NCBI GenBank assembly: GCA_026261815.1
Contig: JAMPIT010000417.1
Span: 3,319,501-3,383,500 of the forward strand
Origin: Monarcha castaneiventris obscurior
Lineage: Eukaryota; Chordata; Aves; Passeriformes; Monarchidae
Direction of reading: 5' to 3'
DNA: 64,000 nucleotides
A model generated the notes under the pieces. The model searched no databases and had not been told where the DNA came from. It saw only the letters and a program-made list of their open reading frames with translations. Within the stretch, counting starts at the first letter, position 1; each line of letters opens with the position of its first letter. Below are positions 1 through 12,785 of the stretch, piece after piece. The translations under genes were made by a program, and so were the position numbers.

Positions 1-3000
1 ACTTCCTGACAGTGTGCATGGCATGCCTGCTGTTGTTGGACAGCCCTGATACCATCGCACATCCCCATCCTTTTGTTTGAACCGTGTCCATCCGTTCAGG
101 ACTAGCCATTAAACCAATATTCTTCAGGCATAACTTCATGCTGTTTTCCCTTTCAGAAAGTGACCTGTCAAAGGGAGAGAGCACATTGCACAACAAGCAT
201 TTCTTGACTGTATTATTTGAACATATAAAGGAAATATGGTTTATGGGCTGCAGAAACTGGAGTTTCAGCCTTCCAAATTTCATATGCTCTTTACATGAGT
301 TCTGTGTATATTTTCCTCTCTATAAGTTTCACTACCTTGTCTCTTCAAAAGCCATGAATCCTTTTCATTTCACTCACCAAAATCTCAAACAAAGTAATTG
401 TTTTACCACAGAGGAAGTTTAAATATGGAACTAGCACAAGGCAACACCCAAATTCAGAATGCATCCTGAAACACAAAGGTATTAGGATCTGAGATACGTA
501 TCTACCACAACATCCTTCTCCCAAATATCTCAGCTGAAGTTCTGTATCCGGTCTGCAGAGCTGCAATGCTCTCCTGACCCTCCCTAAATTGTAAGCAAAC
601 TCAGGTCTAGACTTAAACTTTACACACAAGCATATCCCTTGTTAAGAGAACAGAAATATTATGGGCCCCGTAGTGCCCATTTTTGAGTTGTTCTTTCACT
701 TGCAAATGTAGGGAAAGCAGATTGCTACACTCAGCAGTTACAGGAGGTGGCATATGATAAGAATGAAAGCTGTAATAGGAAGGCCATAATTCATTTACAT
801 GAAAAAACCCTAAACCTGTACATTTTGTATTTTTATCTTTGATCCAAAGAAAATACAGTGTTATTCAACAAGACAGTCTAACTTTAGGAACTCTTTCCTG
901 TGCATACAAAGACTTTTTTCTGAAAAAGAGTGATGGCCAGAAGATTGCTCAATTAATCAACTTCTGCCCTGAATATACATCTTTGGTCAGATTCCCAGAC
1001 TGATCTAAATAGTCTCACAAAGTTGCATCCCTTAAACTTTGAAATACTGTATTGAGTTGTACCGGTTCATGGACACTGTAGAAGTGATTTCAGGTTTAGG
1101 GATTGACACACCCCTAAGAGTTCAGTACCTTTGTGCTTGCCTTCATGTTTGCCACTTGTCCTGAAATTATCCTTAATATAACCCAGATTAATACAGAACA
1201 AAAATGAAAAAGCTTGGATTCACCATTGTACTGGAATTGAGCCCCTATAAAAAGTGTTTGCTTCCTCTCTTTTGTTTGAAAAAATGCCTTCAGAAAAAGA
1301 TACATTCTACATATATTAATCCTTATTTATTTGATGGGGAGGGAGTTTATTTATTAGTAGTAATAAACTACTATTAAAAATACTAATATAATTATTCATT
1401 AGAAGTAAATTTTAAAGCATTACGAGTTTACATTTTTAAGTCTCTATAGGAGGCAGAGTTGCTTTACAAATAGTTGCTGACAATTTTACCTATTTTAGGT
1501 CTTTTTGCCTGCAATTTTACAGTTTTTTGTATCTAAGAAATTTTGACATGCCTTCTGGTTTCTAAATATTATCTTCATTCCTCATCTCTTTTCTTGCACT
1601 GTACAGGTCTCCTTAACAGGCACATAACCTAGGAGTGTGCTGTCTGTCAGGTTCTCTGGTTAACACGCATTGCTTTTGACAGTGCTTAGCTGTAAATAGC
1701 CAAGATCACCTTTTAATCACGTTATGAATGTTATGAATGACTTTCCATTCTTAATGCACAGTTGGAACAATTTTTGCCTTTTAAACACAGCTAAAATTTC
1801 TTACGTACTTTCTTGGCTCAGAGGCTAGATTTATTTAAAAACTGGTAACATTTCTTTGGTTCAGTTGATGTTAAAAATAAAAAGACATTGTTCGAAACTA
1901 GCGAGGTTTGTAGATGTAAAACAAACATTCAGTGTGGGAATGTCACGTAAAGAATTTGCTGAGCCATATAGGACTTATGCATGAGAAGAAAAGATTTAAC
2001 AATATTGAAGTCCATATCAAATTTTTTTGAGTAACATGTTGACACATGCAATATATTACTTATCTGACACTGTGTGTCTTAAAGGTTAAAGAAATGTTCC
2101 AAGAACTTTCAGGTGTGCAGAATTATATACACTTGTCACACATGTACAGCTCTTACTCATAATACTGTTGGTTGGGGAGTTCTTGTGAAAATCTGAAACC
2201 CGTCTGAAATAATTCTGAAAAGCTGAAGTTTCAGACTCAGTGGACCAATAAGTTCACTACAAAAAAAAGTTATCTAATAAGTTTGTTTAAATTTTTTTAC
2301 TTAAACAGAGGAATATGTAGTGTCAGGATTTTGCCAATGTCAGACTGAGCAAAAAAATTATATATTCAGCTGAATTTTGTCAAAAGTGTAAAATATTATT
2401 GGTGTTCAGCACTGAAGTCCTTCCAAATAGCTCAGTCTTCATGCCGCTTAGACAACAATGGTTCTAAAAATATCTTTAGCATTTCCCTTTTTGCCTTTCT
2501 TTAACTGTCAGAAAAAACTATGGCCCCCTCATCCATGTAAACAGAGGAGCCTACACTATTTCTTCCAATATGAACAGTTAATCTACAGAAAAACTAGATT
2601 TTTTTTCCTGTCATCTTTTTTTCAAAGTTTCTGAAGTGCTCAAATTGAAAGTATATCGGTGTGTCAACCTGAGAATATTTATATAGCAGAGCCAAAAAAA
2701 GTTCTCTTTCTCTGTCTCCAGGCAAGAGTTCTTGAACCCTTGGTTACTATTAAATAAAAGAAGAGGCAGGAACATACATTCATTTGGGAAACCTCTCATG
2801 TTCAGTAATGAGGGCTTACACGAGACAGAGGACTGGGATGGAGTGATGATGCAAGTATAAAAATTTTTTCCTCTCAGTCAGTCTTGCTACACTGAGAAAG
2901 GGCAACCATGCAGTTACTCAACTCTAGGTGAAAGGCTTAGATTCATTTTTTTGCAAAATCCTCAGAAATGTGGGTCCTTCCCACATGCATAAACAGAGGA

Positions 3001-6000
3001 AATAGTCTAACAGTTTCCCCATTTCCTGCTCCTCTTCATCTTTTTCTCTATTCTCTGTTCATTATTAATAACAAATGGACAAACGGACTGCACATCTGGT
3101 TCAGGTCTGGTGAGAACTCTCAGGATGCAAGTGGCAACAGCTGCCAAGTGACTTAATTTCAAAACGGAAATTCTCCTACAAAAACTTTCTGTAAGAGACT
3201 GATTGATTTTTGCTGCCAAGTGAAACAGGCCAGTCCCATAGTTTAGACATTTTTGTAACTCCTTTCCTTTCCAAACACATACCAAGAAAATGCTAACCAT
3301 GATTTCAGCTAAGAGAATATGAGCGAGGGGAAAAGAAAGATATTTTCTCTAGCCATTTTGATGCAGATTGCTAAAATTTCATTTTATGAGCTCATTTTGT
3401 GTAAGATGAATTGGATTTATGAGCTATGGTTTTTTTTTCCCTATTTTTAATGTAACCATTATATAAAACTGTAACGTCACGTGTCATCTATCAAACTAAG
3501 TGTGAGTCAGTAATTTTACTGGACTGTGAAGTACAGCACTTCAGAATTCCACCAGAGGGAGCCAGTGCAATTGAAAACTTGACATTCTCAGTTCCAATTA
3601 AAAAAAAAATTCAAACCCAAAAAGCACTTAGGGAAGGATCCTTATCCTGCAAAATACCGGACTGAAAAGAAATACCGACTATCCTTCAGAAGCACGGTGT
3701 TTTTGCCTTTTGAAGCAAAATTCTTCACATTCAAAATAATAAATCATTGAGATCAATAACATAAATTAAAAACAACCATGCTTTTATCTTTTCCCCAGGA
3801 AATGCATTATTTTGCATTACACTGCATTCTAGTAACCCCTTATTTTGATTGTTTATTATCACCTTGACAATTTTTCCCTTCATATTTTGCCCCACACCAA
3901 TTCCTCAGCCTTTTTCTCATCTCTTGAAACGGGCATCTCCAAGCCACTTGTTGCAGATCACCATCTCCCTCCCATCAGCTGGGAGAAAGCTATAAAATGT
4001 CCTGTGACTCTACCTAGCAAAGCATTTGATATCTTTTCTTTAAACGCTTTTTCTTTGATTTTACTAGAATTAAGAATATTTTGGTGATTGTCAGGCAATA
4101 TATTGCAGATACGCAGCAGTGTTAAAGATCTGACTTCCAGTAGCTGTGCTCTAAGCACATAATTCTCAACAGTTCCTCATTTGTTGTTTTGGCTATTCAA
4201 CTGGCTTTAAATATTCATCTCTTGTTTCAAATTTAAAGTACGCTGTGATTGATTTCTGCTTCTTGTTTTAAGTGTCAAGCTTTTACAATTGAGTGAGACA
4301 GTCAACCAACCATCACATCTGAAGCCATCTATGGTGAACATGCATATTTGGTTTTCTCTGCCATTAAGAACTTCAGAAATGGCAATTAATTTCTCTAATG
4401 GCTTTTTAATCTTTTATTTTTTATCACCTTCCTTTTTCCACCTGCTAAATCTACAAACCTATCCACTTCCCTTCTACTGCTCATTCACCCACCAAAAATA
4501 GTGTCAGTAGCCAAAGAAGCCAATCCCAGCATTGGCATGGCTGAACAGGACCAGTAGTTTCTTCCAGCCATCAGGTCACTCTTTTGCACCCCCATGACTT
4601 AGATAAGACATAGGGCATCCCGTTTTTTCCTAAGGAAATAGAGTTAAACAAAAACGAAGGTGGGGGTGGGTGGGGAGAGGAAGAATAGTGAAAAGGAAGA
4701 CAAAAAAACTTCTGAATGAAGAAGTCAGAAGTAGAAGTAATAGTAAAATACATGGTAAAGATAAAAATCAACTTCTGAAACAAGAATTATGCCTTACTGG
4801 TTTTTACTAGCTATGAGGACCATTCGGGATTTCTCAAGACTTCCCTGTGCACATGGATTACTGCAATCATTGGAGCACACCCCTAAGTAAGGAAAAGAAG
4901 AACGTGGTTTCCATGCCAATGTGATCCTCATATCATAAGAAAGGAGAAGGGAGGAAGCTATTACCCTATGAAGCCACAGTTTTGTCTAGAAAGGGTGCTG
5001 TTCCTATGCACAGCACAATGAAGTAGCAGAAGGTGGAGACTGGAGGACCAGGAATGCACAGCAAAGCCCACATTACAACAAATTGCAGAATAGAGTGCTG
5101 GTAGCTTTCACCTAGTTGGGTTGATAAATAAGTTGTCAACTTTGCCTTTTGCTGAGACCATTCTTAGCACTTCTGGGTTTTTGAACATTTTTCTTTTTTT
5201 TTTTCCCAAAACATTCATCAAGTTCCAAAGGGCTTCTCTTGTCAAACTCTTAAAGCAAGAACGCTAAGAGAAATTGTACTCTTTATATAAGCTCCATTAA
5301 CTCATACGCCATCTAGAAGATTCCAAACTGTCACTTGTTATGCTTTCTCCTTTGTGTTCAATGCTTTCACAGACAAAATGTACCTGATGATGCATTATGA
5401 TGTTTTGATATCTGCTCACAATGCTGCTTTCTCTCTCAGCTCCAGCATTTTCTAAACTCTGAGATTTCTGTGTTCATTAATACATTTTTCAGTGATGCAT
5501 ATCTTTCTGTCATGCTAGAACTTCTCAAAAACTTTACAAAAGGAGCAAAACATAAAGAAATTTCCCTTTATACTTTCACTAAACATTCTGACGGTGTTTT
5601 CAAGATGAAGTCAGTTTACCTTGTGTTAACTACTAGATAAAAACCAAACTGATTTCTATTCATTCTTGGCTCTGCACTCTGATTTTTTTTATAACCTCTG
5701 ATTTTCTTTATACCCTCTGATTTTCAATACTACAGCAGTGTAATCTGTCAAAGTTAGAGAACAGCAAGCACTGTTTAAGATCTGGAACATTAGTACATTC
5801 TGAAGTGGCAGAATGTTTGAGGTTTTTTCCTGTCTTCTGGAGGATCTTTTGTATATTTGTTATTTCATTCCTCAAGCAAGCACCAAGGTTTTGGTTTTAA
5901 CAGCAGCTCTTCCCTATGTTCATCTTTGGTTTCATTGTCCTATTCCCCATTACAATAATGTGGCCTGCACTTGTCCATGAGGTCTGTATTAACTGAGCAC

Positions 6001-7940
6001 TGGAATGCATAAAAATGTCATGCTTTCTAACTTAAATTCATTGCAGAGAGACTCATTTATAGTTTTGTAAAACCAATACCTTTAAACGTCTCCCCATGCT
6101 CTTTACAGTATAACTAATTTCTCTCCATATGCCTTTATCTCATGACATCTTTGTCGGGTTACCTAATTTCAGTTTATGATGCATTTTCCTGCATTACTTT
6201 CTGTGGGTTTGGCTATCCCATATTTTTCCTGACTCTACACTTCATTTAGCTTTATTAGGTTTGCAATTCCTTTTTTTTTCAATGACAGTTGTTTACTTCC
6301 AGAATTACTATGATGTGAGAGTCAGCCCTGATAGTTATATATATTAGAGCATTTGACTTTTTTCATGTTTGTCCCTAGAATTTTCCTTCTTAGGCATTAT
6401 GTGACAGGTCCGTTTTGAGGCTAATCATTGACAATTTCAAGATCCTAAGAAATGCCATATTTTAAACCAAGTCAGACCAACGAAATAAATTTTGAGTCTA
6501 CTGTAGTCTTTCATCACAGCTAGAAAGTTATGATTATTCTTGTAGTCTTTTGGTAGACATACTGTGGTGTCCAGAATTACATTACACAGGAATACTTAGA
6601 TTAGTACACAATCTATTTGGATTTTGGAGTGTTCTGATATGTGTCTAAAGACTTTGCTGCATAAACACTCTTTTGAGATTACTCTGAAACCATAAATCTC
6701 ATACACAAAGAGAGGTTTACTCTGCACACAAACTTCAATCATCTTCATTTTAATTATCAAGACTTATCCTTCTATTTCTAAGCAGGACCTCTCTGTATTC
6801 ATTAAAACCAGCCAGCCTCTACTTTTCCTGGCTTTCATTTTCCAACTTTTATGGCATCTCTTTAGTACATTTGACTGGCACTCCCTTCTGAGGACAAGTG
6901 ATGAGAATACAGATCCCCTCCAAGAAGGAGTTTATTCTCACTGGGATAAATTCCTACATGCTATAGGAATAAAAATGGCTAGATTCAACTCTTCAAGTTT
7001 TTGCCTAAACAGAAAATACAATTCTGCATGGGCACTTTTTGTCTATTTTATTTTAAAATCCTTAGGACATAAATATTCAAGCCCTGAGGTTCCTCCAACA
7101 AGTTTTTAAAAGGCTCCATTTATTAGACAGCTCACATGACTCAACACGGAGGCGAAGCTGCCCAGCTGTGTGGCTGCATTTAGTACTGCATAACCTATGC
7201 TAGGCTAATAGGGGAAAGCCCCTTAAATCCCTCCTCCCACTAATCCCCCAGGCACTGACGTACAATGGCACAGTCCTCTTTACCTGGAATTTTTCAGCTC
7301 TTCAGCTGCTAATTTCACGTGGGATGCCTGATCACTCCTTCCCTTAAGTGATGTAAATTGATTTTTCTAATAACTTCTAAAACTTCATTTTAGCTTAATC
7401 AAAATGCATTAGCACAGAAAGAGATCACTGAGTCATACAGACCTCACTACAATCCCATTACACTGGACAGAAATTGTACAAGGCCAAAACTATACAGAAA
7501 GAAGCCCTATAAATTAAGATGCCATTTGATAACTCATATGTTCTTGCTGAAAAGCTCATTAAATCTTATGCTGTGAACTTCACAGAGTGAGGGTACATAC
7601 AAAAATTAAAAGGAAAATAAAACACAAAGAGCAGATGGAGTGTTGGATATGTGTGAATGGGCAGGAAAAAGAGCACACAAAATAGCTCTGAAGATTAATC
7701 AGAATCAAATATATTCAAGTTGCAGTAGCTGTTTAGGATTGTGGCATCTTAAAGACCACACCCAGTAAAGGGTTTCACTCCTTATCCAGGATTTGTGTTT
7801 TTTCATTGATTTACAAAAATTAATTTCTGCAGCTACAGGAGGCTCCATCACAGATCACATTGCCATGATGATATCAGCTGTGCTGAACCTCAACATGCCA
7901 ATAACGATGTATGTTACTTGCTACGGCAAATAGGTATCAG
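1..7940. other. AT-rich intergenic DNA, no gene seen
   Basis: No open frame here looks coding. The short frames are scattered over both strands, lack flanking splice signals in consistent phase and resemble no family I know. Minor structure only: an AT-rich inverted motif near 1345-1395 (TTAGTAGT facing ACTACTA) and three imperfect copies of a CTCTGATTTT-containing unit at about 5677-5730. I see no RNA gene or promoter-like CpG island. Confidence 0.6.
5677..5730. repeat. Short imperfect tandem repeat (three CTCTGATTTT units)
   Basis: The motif CTCTGATTTT occurs three times about 20 bases apart, separated by T/A-rich filler (TATAAC and TATACC). It looks like a small slippage repeat with no evident function. 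Confidence 0.5.
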
Positions 7941-7944
7941 CAGG

Positions 7945-8775
7945 TGACTCAGGTGGATGACATCAAATTGAGGGAAGCAGCTGATTCCCTCAAGGCCAGG
8001 GCTGTCATTAGCAGGACTCTGAAAGGCTGGGGATGTGGGCCAGTATGAATTTCTTACAACTCAATTAAGGCAAACGTAAAGTCCTGCACCTTGGATATAA
8101 TAAGCCAAGCAGCCAGGAGCTGATTGGAGCAGCTTTACAGAAAAGGTCCTGCAGGTCCCAGTGAGCAACAAGGGTAGGCTTCAATAGGGGATTGCTCTTA
8201 TAGCAATAAAAATCAGTGATATACTGGGAAATATCAGTAACAGCATAGCTAGAAGATCAAGGGAAGCGATTACTGCCCCCATCCCCTTCTGGCACTTGTG
8301 AGGCTGCCCATGGAGAACTGTGCATAGTCCAGGGCAGTGTGAAACAATAAAGATACCAACAAACTAGAATGAGTCTAGTGGAGGGTCTCCAAAAGAACAG
8401 AGAGCTGGAGCACAAGACAGACGAGGAGATGCTGAAAAAGGTTGGCTTGTTCAGCCTGAAGAAGAGGAGGTTACAGTTTGATCCAACTTATGCCTTCAGC
8501 TACCCATTGGGAGAGAATAAAGAAGATGGAGCTAGACATTTCTTGGAGGTGCCCAGCAAAAGGATCAAGCTGCAACATGGCAAATTCCAAGGAGGGGGGG
8601 ATGTGGAAATTCTTCACAGTGAGGGTGGGCAACCGGATGTGGCAAAGAGGTACTGGAGTTTCCCCTCCATTATGACATTCAAAATTCAACAGGATGTTTT
8701 GCAAGACGAGCTACAGCTAAGCAAGCCAAAGGGGAGGTAACTAGCATCCAGTTACTATGATGGGCTAGATCCCAG
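7945..8775 (+). mobile_element. Old, diverged CR1 LINE fragment (3' portion of ORF2)
   Basis: The stretch follows the 3' part of the avian CR1 reverse-transcriptase frame in order. Recognisable landmarks are a degraded 'GATGACATCAAATTGAGGG' region, a 'GGCTGGGGATGTGGGCC' block, a 'CTGCACCTTGGA' block, a 'GCAGAAAAGGTCCTGCAGGTCC' type block and a 'CTGGAGCACAAGACAGACGAGGAG' type block. The reading frame is broken many times, and the usual ATTCTATGAT terminus is not preserved. The frames at 8369-8740 and 8478-8675 are remnants of this element, not host genes. Boundaries are approximate. Confidence 0.75.
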
Positions 8776-8779
8776 CCCT

Positions 8780-10080
8780 GCTCTTGCCTGTGGTTGTAAA
8801 GGGCCTCTTACAGGTGATTTTCTCCAGTCACCTTTTAGCAGACAATAGGGACAAGCTAAAGAGAGAGCTGATGCAATGATGAGGAAATCATGCAACAAGA
8901 TTGTTAGAACCGGACACATGCAATTGCTGTATGTAGATCCTGAGAAGACGAGCCTCCACAGGTCTTGGAGCATTGATAGTTCCCAGTACCTGTTCTGCTT
9001 TGTATTTGCATGTCTCTGTGACAAGTCAACAAGGAATGCATTTACTCTGTAACTGCAAATCATCGCAGCCTCACAATAGTCCATCCACTTCAAAACAGCC
9101 CTTTTGCTGCTCTGACTCACACCTCCGTGTCTCTTCTTGCTCCCTTTCTTAGGCATCTTTGGATAAGTCATCTTGGTCAGGGTACATAAAGATACATAAA
9201 GATGTCTGAAGCTTAGCTCCCTGACCACGAGGGTTAATGAACAGAAGGAACTGAGAAATGGCAGGCAAAAAGATCTAAACTAAGAGTGTGTGGTACCATA
9301 AAATGCAAACAGGCAATGTTTGATCCACCAGAAAGTCTCCCAGCTTCAAGCAAACCATCAGCATCTTTTGAATAAAATTTAAACATGCACAGCAAGTGTA
9401 GACCAGCCTGGCAACACTGGTTTTGATCCTGCTCTGGGAGATTTAAAGCCTATCGCCAGATTACAGCCCTACAATATGACTCATTACACTACATCTAAAG
9501 TAAGTAAATTGTTACGAGACGGTAGTTGTTATTTTTCACTTATCAGGACAAAATTTGAATCTGTTGCATCCACTGGGAAACACATTTATATTCAAGTGTT
9601 TAAATGAGTAGGCCAATTCTCAGAAATGCATTGTTTACAGGCCACTTATATTTAGAAGTCTACATATAGGATGCTGTGTGCTCTTTAGCTATGATTATCT
9701 GAAAAAGCTGAGCTGGGGTTCCTTTATCCAAACAAATACTAGCAGCAGTAGAGGCCATCAAAAGAGAGCACCATTTGCTCCAAACGCTTGTTAATTATGT
9801 GGGGTTAATTCTCCATCTCAGAAGTCAGCAAATTAAATATAGTTTCTTGTCTAATGTCACTGTGATACAAACTTGCAACCATGTTTCTGCTGACCGGGTC
9901 AGCATCAAGCCAGATGGTCAGCCCATGTCCTTCTGCCTTTTGCTCTCAAATCTCACAGTAGCTGGTTTCCATTTCCCTCGTTCCTTTTTTAGGTAGGTAA
10001 GGAGCAGGTGCTCGGGTTCCTTCACCTCAAGGACTGCTGACTCCAGCGCTTCTCAGGTTCCCGTAAAAAGAAACTCTGCG
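8780..10080. other. Intergenic, no gene seen
   Basis: No supported gene. A 157-codon minus-strand frame at 8755-9228 begins inside CR1-derived DNA, resembles no family I recognise and has no promoter or splice context. I treat it as chance. Confidence 0.5.
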
Positions 10081-10194
10081 TGAAGGAGATGCAGAACTAC
10101 ACACGCAAAGACACCCGAGCTGCCGGCGCTGCTCCGCTGCCCTCGCCTCCAGCCGGGCGGTTTACAGGGATCCGTGCCCGCCGCTCCGTGCGCG

Positions 10195-10375
10195 GCTGCC
10201 GAGCCTGTCCCTGTCCCTGTCCCTGGAGGGTGCCGAGCCCGTCCCTGTCACTGTACGTGCCGTCCCTGTCCCTGTGCCCGGTGGGTGCCGTCCCTGTCCC
10301 TGCAGGGTGCCGAGCCCGTCCCTGTCCCCGGAGGGTGCCGAGCGTGTCCCCGGAGGGTGCCGGGCCCGCCCGGCC
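10195..10375. repeat. GC-rich minisatellite beside the tRNA cluster
   Basis: Degenerate units built from CCCTGTCC runs and a GGAGGGTGCCGAGC-type block recur across about 180 bases. Examples are the GAGGGTGCCGAGCC variants near 10226, 10307 and 10333. The array is CpG-rich and lies just upstream of the first tRNA-Asp. The long frames on both strands here reflect the repeat and high GC, not coding. Confidence 0.7.
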
Positions 10376-10467
10376 GCCGCTGCGCGGCCCTCGCCAGCCC
10401 CGCCGCGGGTGTGGGTGGGGCCGGCCGGAGCGGGACCGGCTGCCGCGGGGAGCGCAGCGCCCGCCAC

Positions 10468-10539
10468 TCCTCGTTAGTATAGTGGTGAGTATCCCCGCCT
10501 GTCACGCGGGAGACCGGGGTTCGATTCCCCGACGGGGAG
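10468..10539 (+). tRNA. tRNA-Asp(GTC): tRNA-Asp, anticodon GTC
   Basis: This is a complete 72-nt cloverleaf without intron. The acceptor TCCTCGT pairs with the ACGGGGA strand with G-U allowed, ahead of the discriminator G. The A-box region TTAGTATAGTGGTGAG and the B box GGTTCGATTCC are intact. The anticodon GTC sits at 10501-10503 in the loop CTGTCAC, closed by CCGC/GCGG. A short T4 run (10556-10559), with further T4 runs at 10571-10579, can serve as the Pol III terminator. It decodes GAC and GAU. An identical gene lies inverted 114 bp away. Confidence 0.97.
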
Positions 10540-10555
10540 AGCTGCGCTGGCGCGC

Positions 10556-10579
10556 TTTTGTTGTTACTCCTTTTGTTTT
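10556..10579 (+). terminator. Pol III T-run terminators for the + strand tRNA-Asp
   Basis: T4 at 10556-10559 lies 17 bases past the tRNA end. Backup T4 runs follow at 10571-10574 and 10576-10579. Short T-runs are the normal Pol III stop signal. Confidence 0.7.
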
Positions 10580-10636
10580 GCCCCGCCCCGCGCGAGCCGC
10601 TGCCGCCTGCGGCAAAAGGCACCGCCCCCTGCAAGC

Positions 10637-10640
10637 AAAA
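10637..10640 (-). terminator. Pol III T-run terminator for the - strand tRNA-Asp
   Basis: AAAA on the + strand reads TTTT on the minus strand, 13 bases beyond the 3' end of the inverted tRNA-Asp. A second T4 follows at about 10613-10616. Confidence 0.65.
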
Positions 10641-10653
10641 CGTACTCTGCGGC

Positions 10654-10725
10654 CTCCCCGTCGGGGAATCGAACCCCGGTCTCCCGCGTGACAGGCGGGG
10701 ATACTCACCACTATACTAACGAGGA
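10654..10725 (-). tRNA. tRNA-Asp(GTC): tRNA-Asp, anticodon GTC (second, inverted copy)
   Basis: The reverse complement is base-for-base identical over all 72 nt to the tRNA-Asp at 10468-10539, with the same intact A and B boxes and GTC anticodon. The two genes converge, with 3' ends facing across a 114-bp spacer. The flanks outside the mature sequences are not alike. Identity restricted to the gene body suggests gene conversion or strong selection rather than a recent inverted duplication. Confidence 0.97.
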
Positions 10726-11181
10726 GCTGCCTTGATAATGTTTTCTCACTACAAGTTTTATCAGCAAATCCACACAACCACATCCCCGTTAGCCGATGGT
10801 AAACGCAGCACTGGTGGCGGAGGGACAGCAGGGGCGGCCTCCGGTAGCGGGAGCATGGACCCACGAGCCTGCGTACGGGGGCAACGGCGCGGGAGGCGAG
10901 CTCGGCACCACCAGGGAGCGGGTCCGAGAGGCCCTTGCTGCTGCAGACCACTAGCGGGGGTGTGGGTGGGGAGAGCTGACGTGCTTGCGCGGGAAGGCGG
11001 TGACGGAACAATGCCGGAGCGGAGGGGCCGGCGCAGGGGTGCGGGTGCCGCAGCGGACGGGCAGCGCCCTCGGCCGGGCCGGTCCAACCCGCCCCCGCCC
11101 TGCCGCTCCGGGCACAGGCGCCGCAGAGCCGGCGGGCACTGCCGGGCGAGTTGTAACGCTCTGCCTATGATTGCCCAGCAG

Positions 11182-11253
11182 GACCTCGTGGCGCAACGGT
11201 AGCGCGTCTGACTCCAGATCAGAAGGCTGCGTGTTCGAATCACGTCGGGGTCA
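11182..11253 (+). tRNA. tRNA-Trp(CCA): tRNA-Trp, anticodon CCA
   Basis: This is a complete 72-nt cloverleaf. Acceptor GACCTCG pairs with CGGGGTC, followed by discriminator A. The A box lies in TGGCGCAACGGTAGCGC, and the B box is GTTCGAATC. The anticodon CCA is at 11214-11216 in loop CTCCAGA, closed by TCTGA/TCAGA. There is no intron. A T5 terminator begins seven bases after the gene. Its position beside tRNA-Asp upstream of TMPO matches the arrangement I recall in human 12q23. Confidence 0.97.
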
Positions 11254-11259
11254 CATAGC

Positions 11260-11264
11260 TTTTT
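11260..11264 (+). terminator. Pol III T5 terminator for tRNA-Trp
   Basis: A run of five T residues starts seven bases downstream of the mature tRNA-Trp sequence. Confidence 0.85.
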
Positions 11265-12677
11265 CTTCACTCCGTCAGCTTGTACTGTCTTCTTCGCACA
11301 GGAAACCGAGAAACGTTGTTGTTACTTTGATTTTTTTTTGTTTTCCCTTACAGCTTAGGGTCTCCTCTTTTGCTTGAAGCTAATAGGGCAGCGTGAAGCA
11401 GAGGGCTCAATGGGGGTCAAGGCATAGGATTGCTGCTGTAGCAATGTAATCATAAAGATCCCATTGGATAAAATTGGTAAGTCTTTGTTTATGGTCTTTG
11501 TGTATATAGGACTGTCTGATTACACACCTAAACACAAAAGGCAAGAATGTGTCAAAGATTTACTTTATTAAGACAACCGACTGTGTGGAAATTATGAGAA
11601 AAATTCAGAAAGTTGTATAGAAGGAATAAATTTTGAAGGGGACAGAGGCCCCAAAAAAGGCAGAACTACCATGTTTTCAGCACAGAAATTCACATAACAA
11701 GGAGTAAAAGTAAAGGCAGAAGCAGCAAGTGGTCTGATGGAGCCAAGAGTGCAGACAGATTCTTGCTTAAGAACCCTGCAGAAGACTGAAACACTGACAG
11801 GGAGGGAGAGGGAGCCAGGGGGCTGGTGGGGGGAACCTCTGAGGGTGATGGGGTTCGGCTGCAGAACAGAAGAGTTTTCTCAGAGTAGCCATTTCCACAT
11901 GCTGAGGTGGACAGGTACCCAGGGCAGAAAGGCACAGAGAGTACTTAGCTTTGATATGAGATAGCAAGTCTTAGAAGTAATACTTCAGTGATTCAGATGG
12001 ACTGGAAAGTTTGATACTCAATGACATTTAATTGGGAGGGAAACAATAGTTTGTCAAGGGCCTGAATTGAGAGAGAATGCCAGAGATACAATTCTCACTT
12101 TGTAAGAACTGATTATTAGTGTTGCAAACCATAGAAGAAAATGAATACAGAAGTCTTAGAAATCAGGTTGAGCAGAGTCAACAAATTATGTGGGGGTTAT
12201 TAAGCCAAACACTTTGGCTTTTATAGGCTAATGTTTGTTCTATATATCCTTAAAACCTTTTAAAGACAGAAATTCTACATCTTCCTTAAGTGATCTGCTT
12301 CAGTACTTTGCTACTCTTACTATTATTAAATTACTATATGTAGTTTAACCCTGACATCTTCTTTGCCACAACTTAAATCCAGCCCTCATGTCGTTGTGCT
12401 GGAGAACAGTTTATTCCCTTCCTTTTTTATAGGTACTTCTTACATATTTGAAATTTGTTATGCCTCTCTATAGCTGTTCTAGCATAACAGACTGTGGTTG
12501 CCGGGACTCTGGTTATTTTATCGCTTGCCTCTGGAGCCTTTCCAAACAAGCTGCATTTTTAAGCACCCAGAAGTGGTCACAGTATTTCAGCTGACTCAGA
12601 TTTTACCAGGTTTCAATGGACAAGGAGGATTGCCTCACATGCTATGCTAACAGGACTTCCATTTAATGTGGTTAGTC

Positions 12678-12678
<1 letters not shown>
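11265..12678. other. Intergenic, no gene seen
   Basis: No coding exon or RNA gene that I can support. The overlapping frames at 11690-11967 are purine/pyrimidine-biased and have no family resemblance. Confidence 0.5.

Positions 12679-12704
<26 letters not shown>
12679..12704. repeat. 26-nt T homopolymer (A tract on the minus strand)
   Basis: Twenty-six consecutive T residues. On the minus strand this is an A26 tract 82 bases downstream of the stop codon of the open frame at 12786-13352. Just right of it, two copies of an ATGCAYAATCTGTTAGA unit flank a short A/T-rich spacer (about 12708-12759). Confidence 0.9.
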
Positions 12705-12710
<6 letters not shown>

Positions 12711-12785
12711 CACAATCTGTTAGATGGATGCATTTTGTATGAGATGCATAATCTGTTAGACATTTCCCTGGTCCCACATAGTATC

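Noticed and set aside
10080..11270. Overlapping long frames around the tRNA genes
   Set aside because: GC-rich shadows; several run straight through intact tRNA genes.
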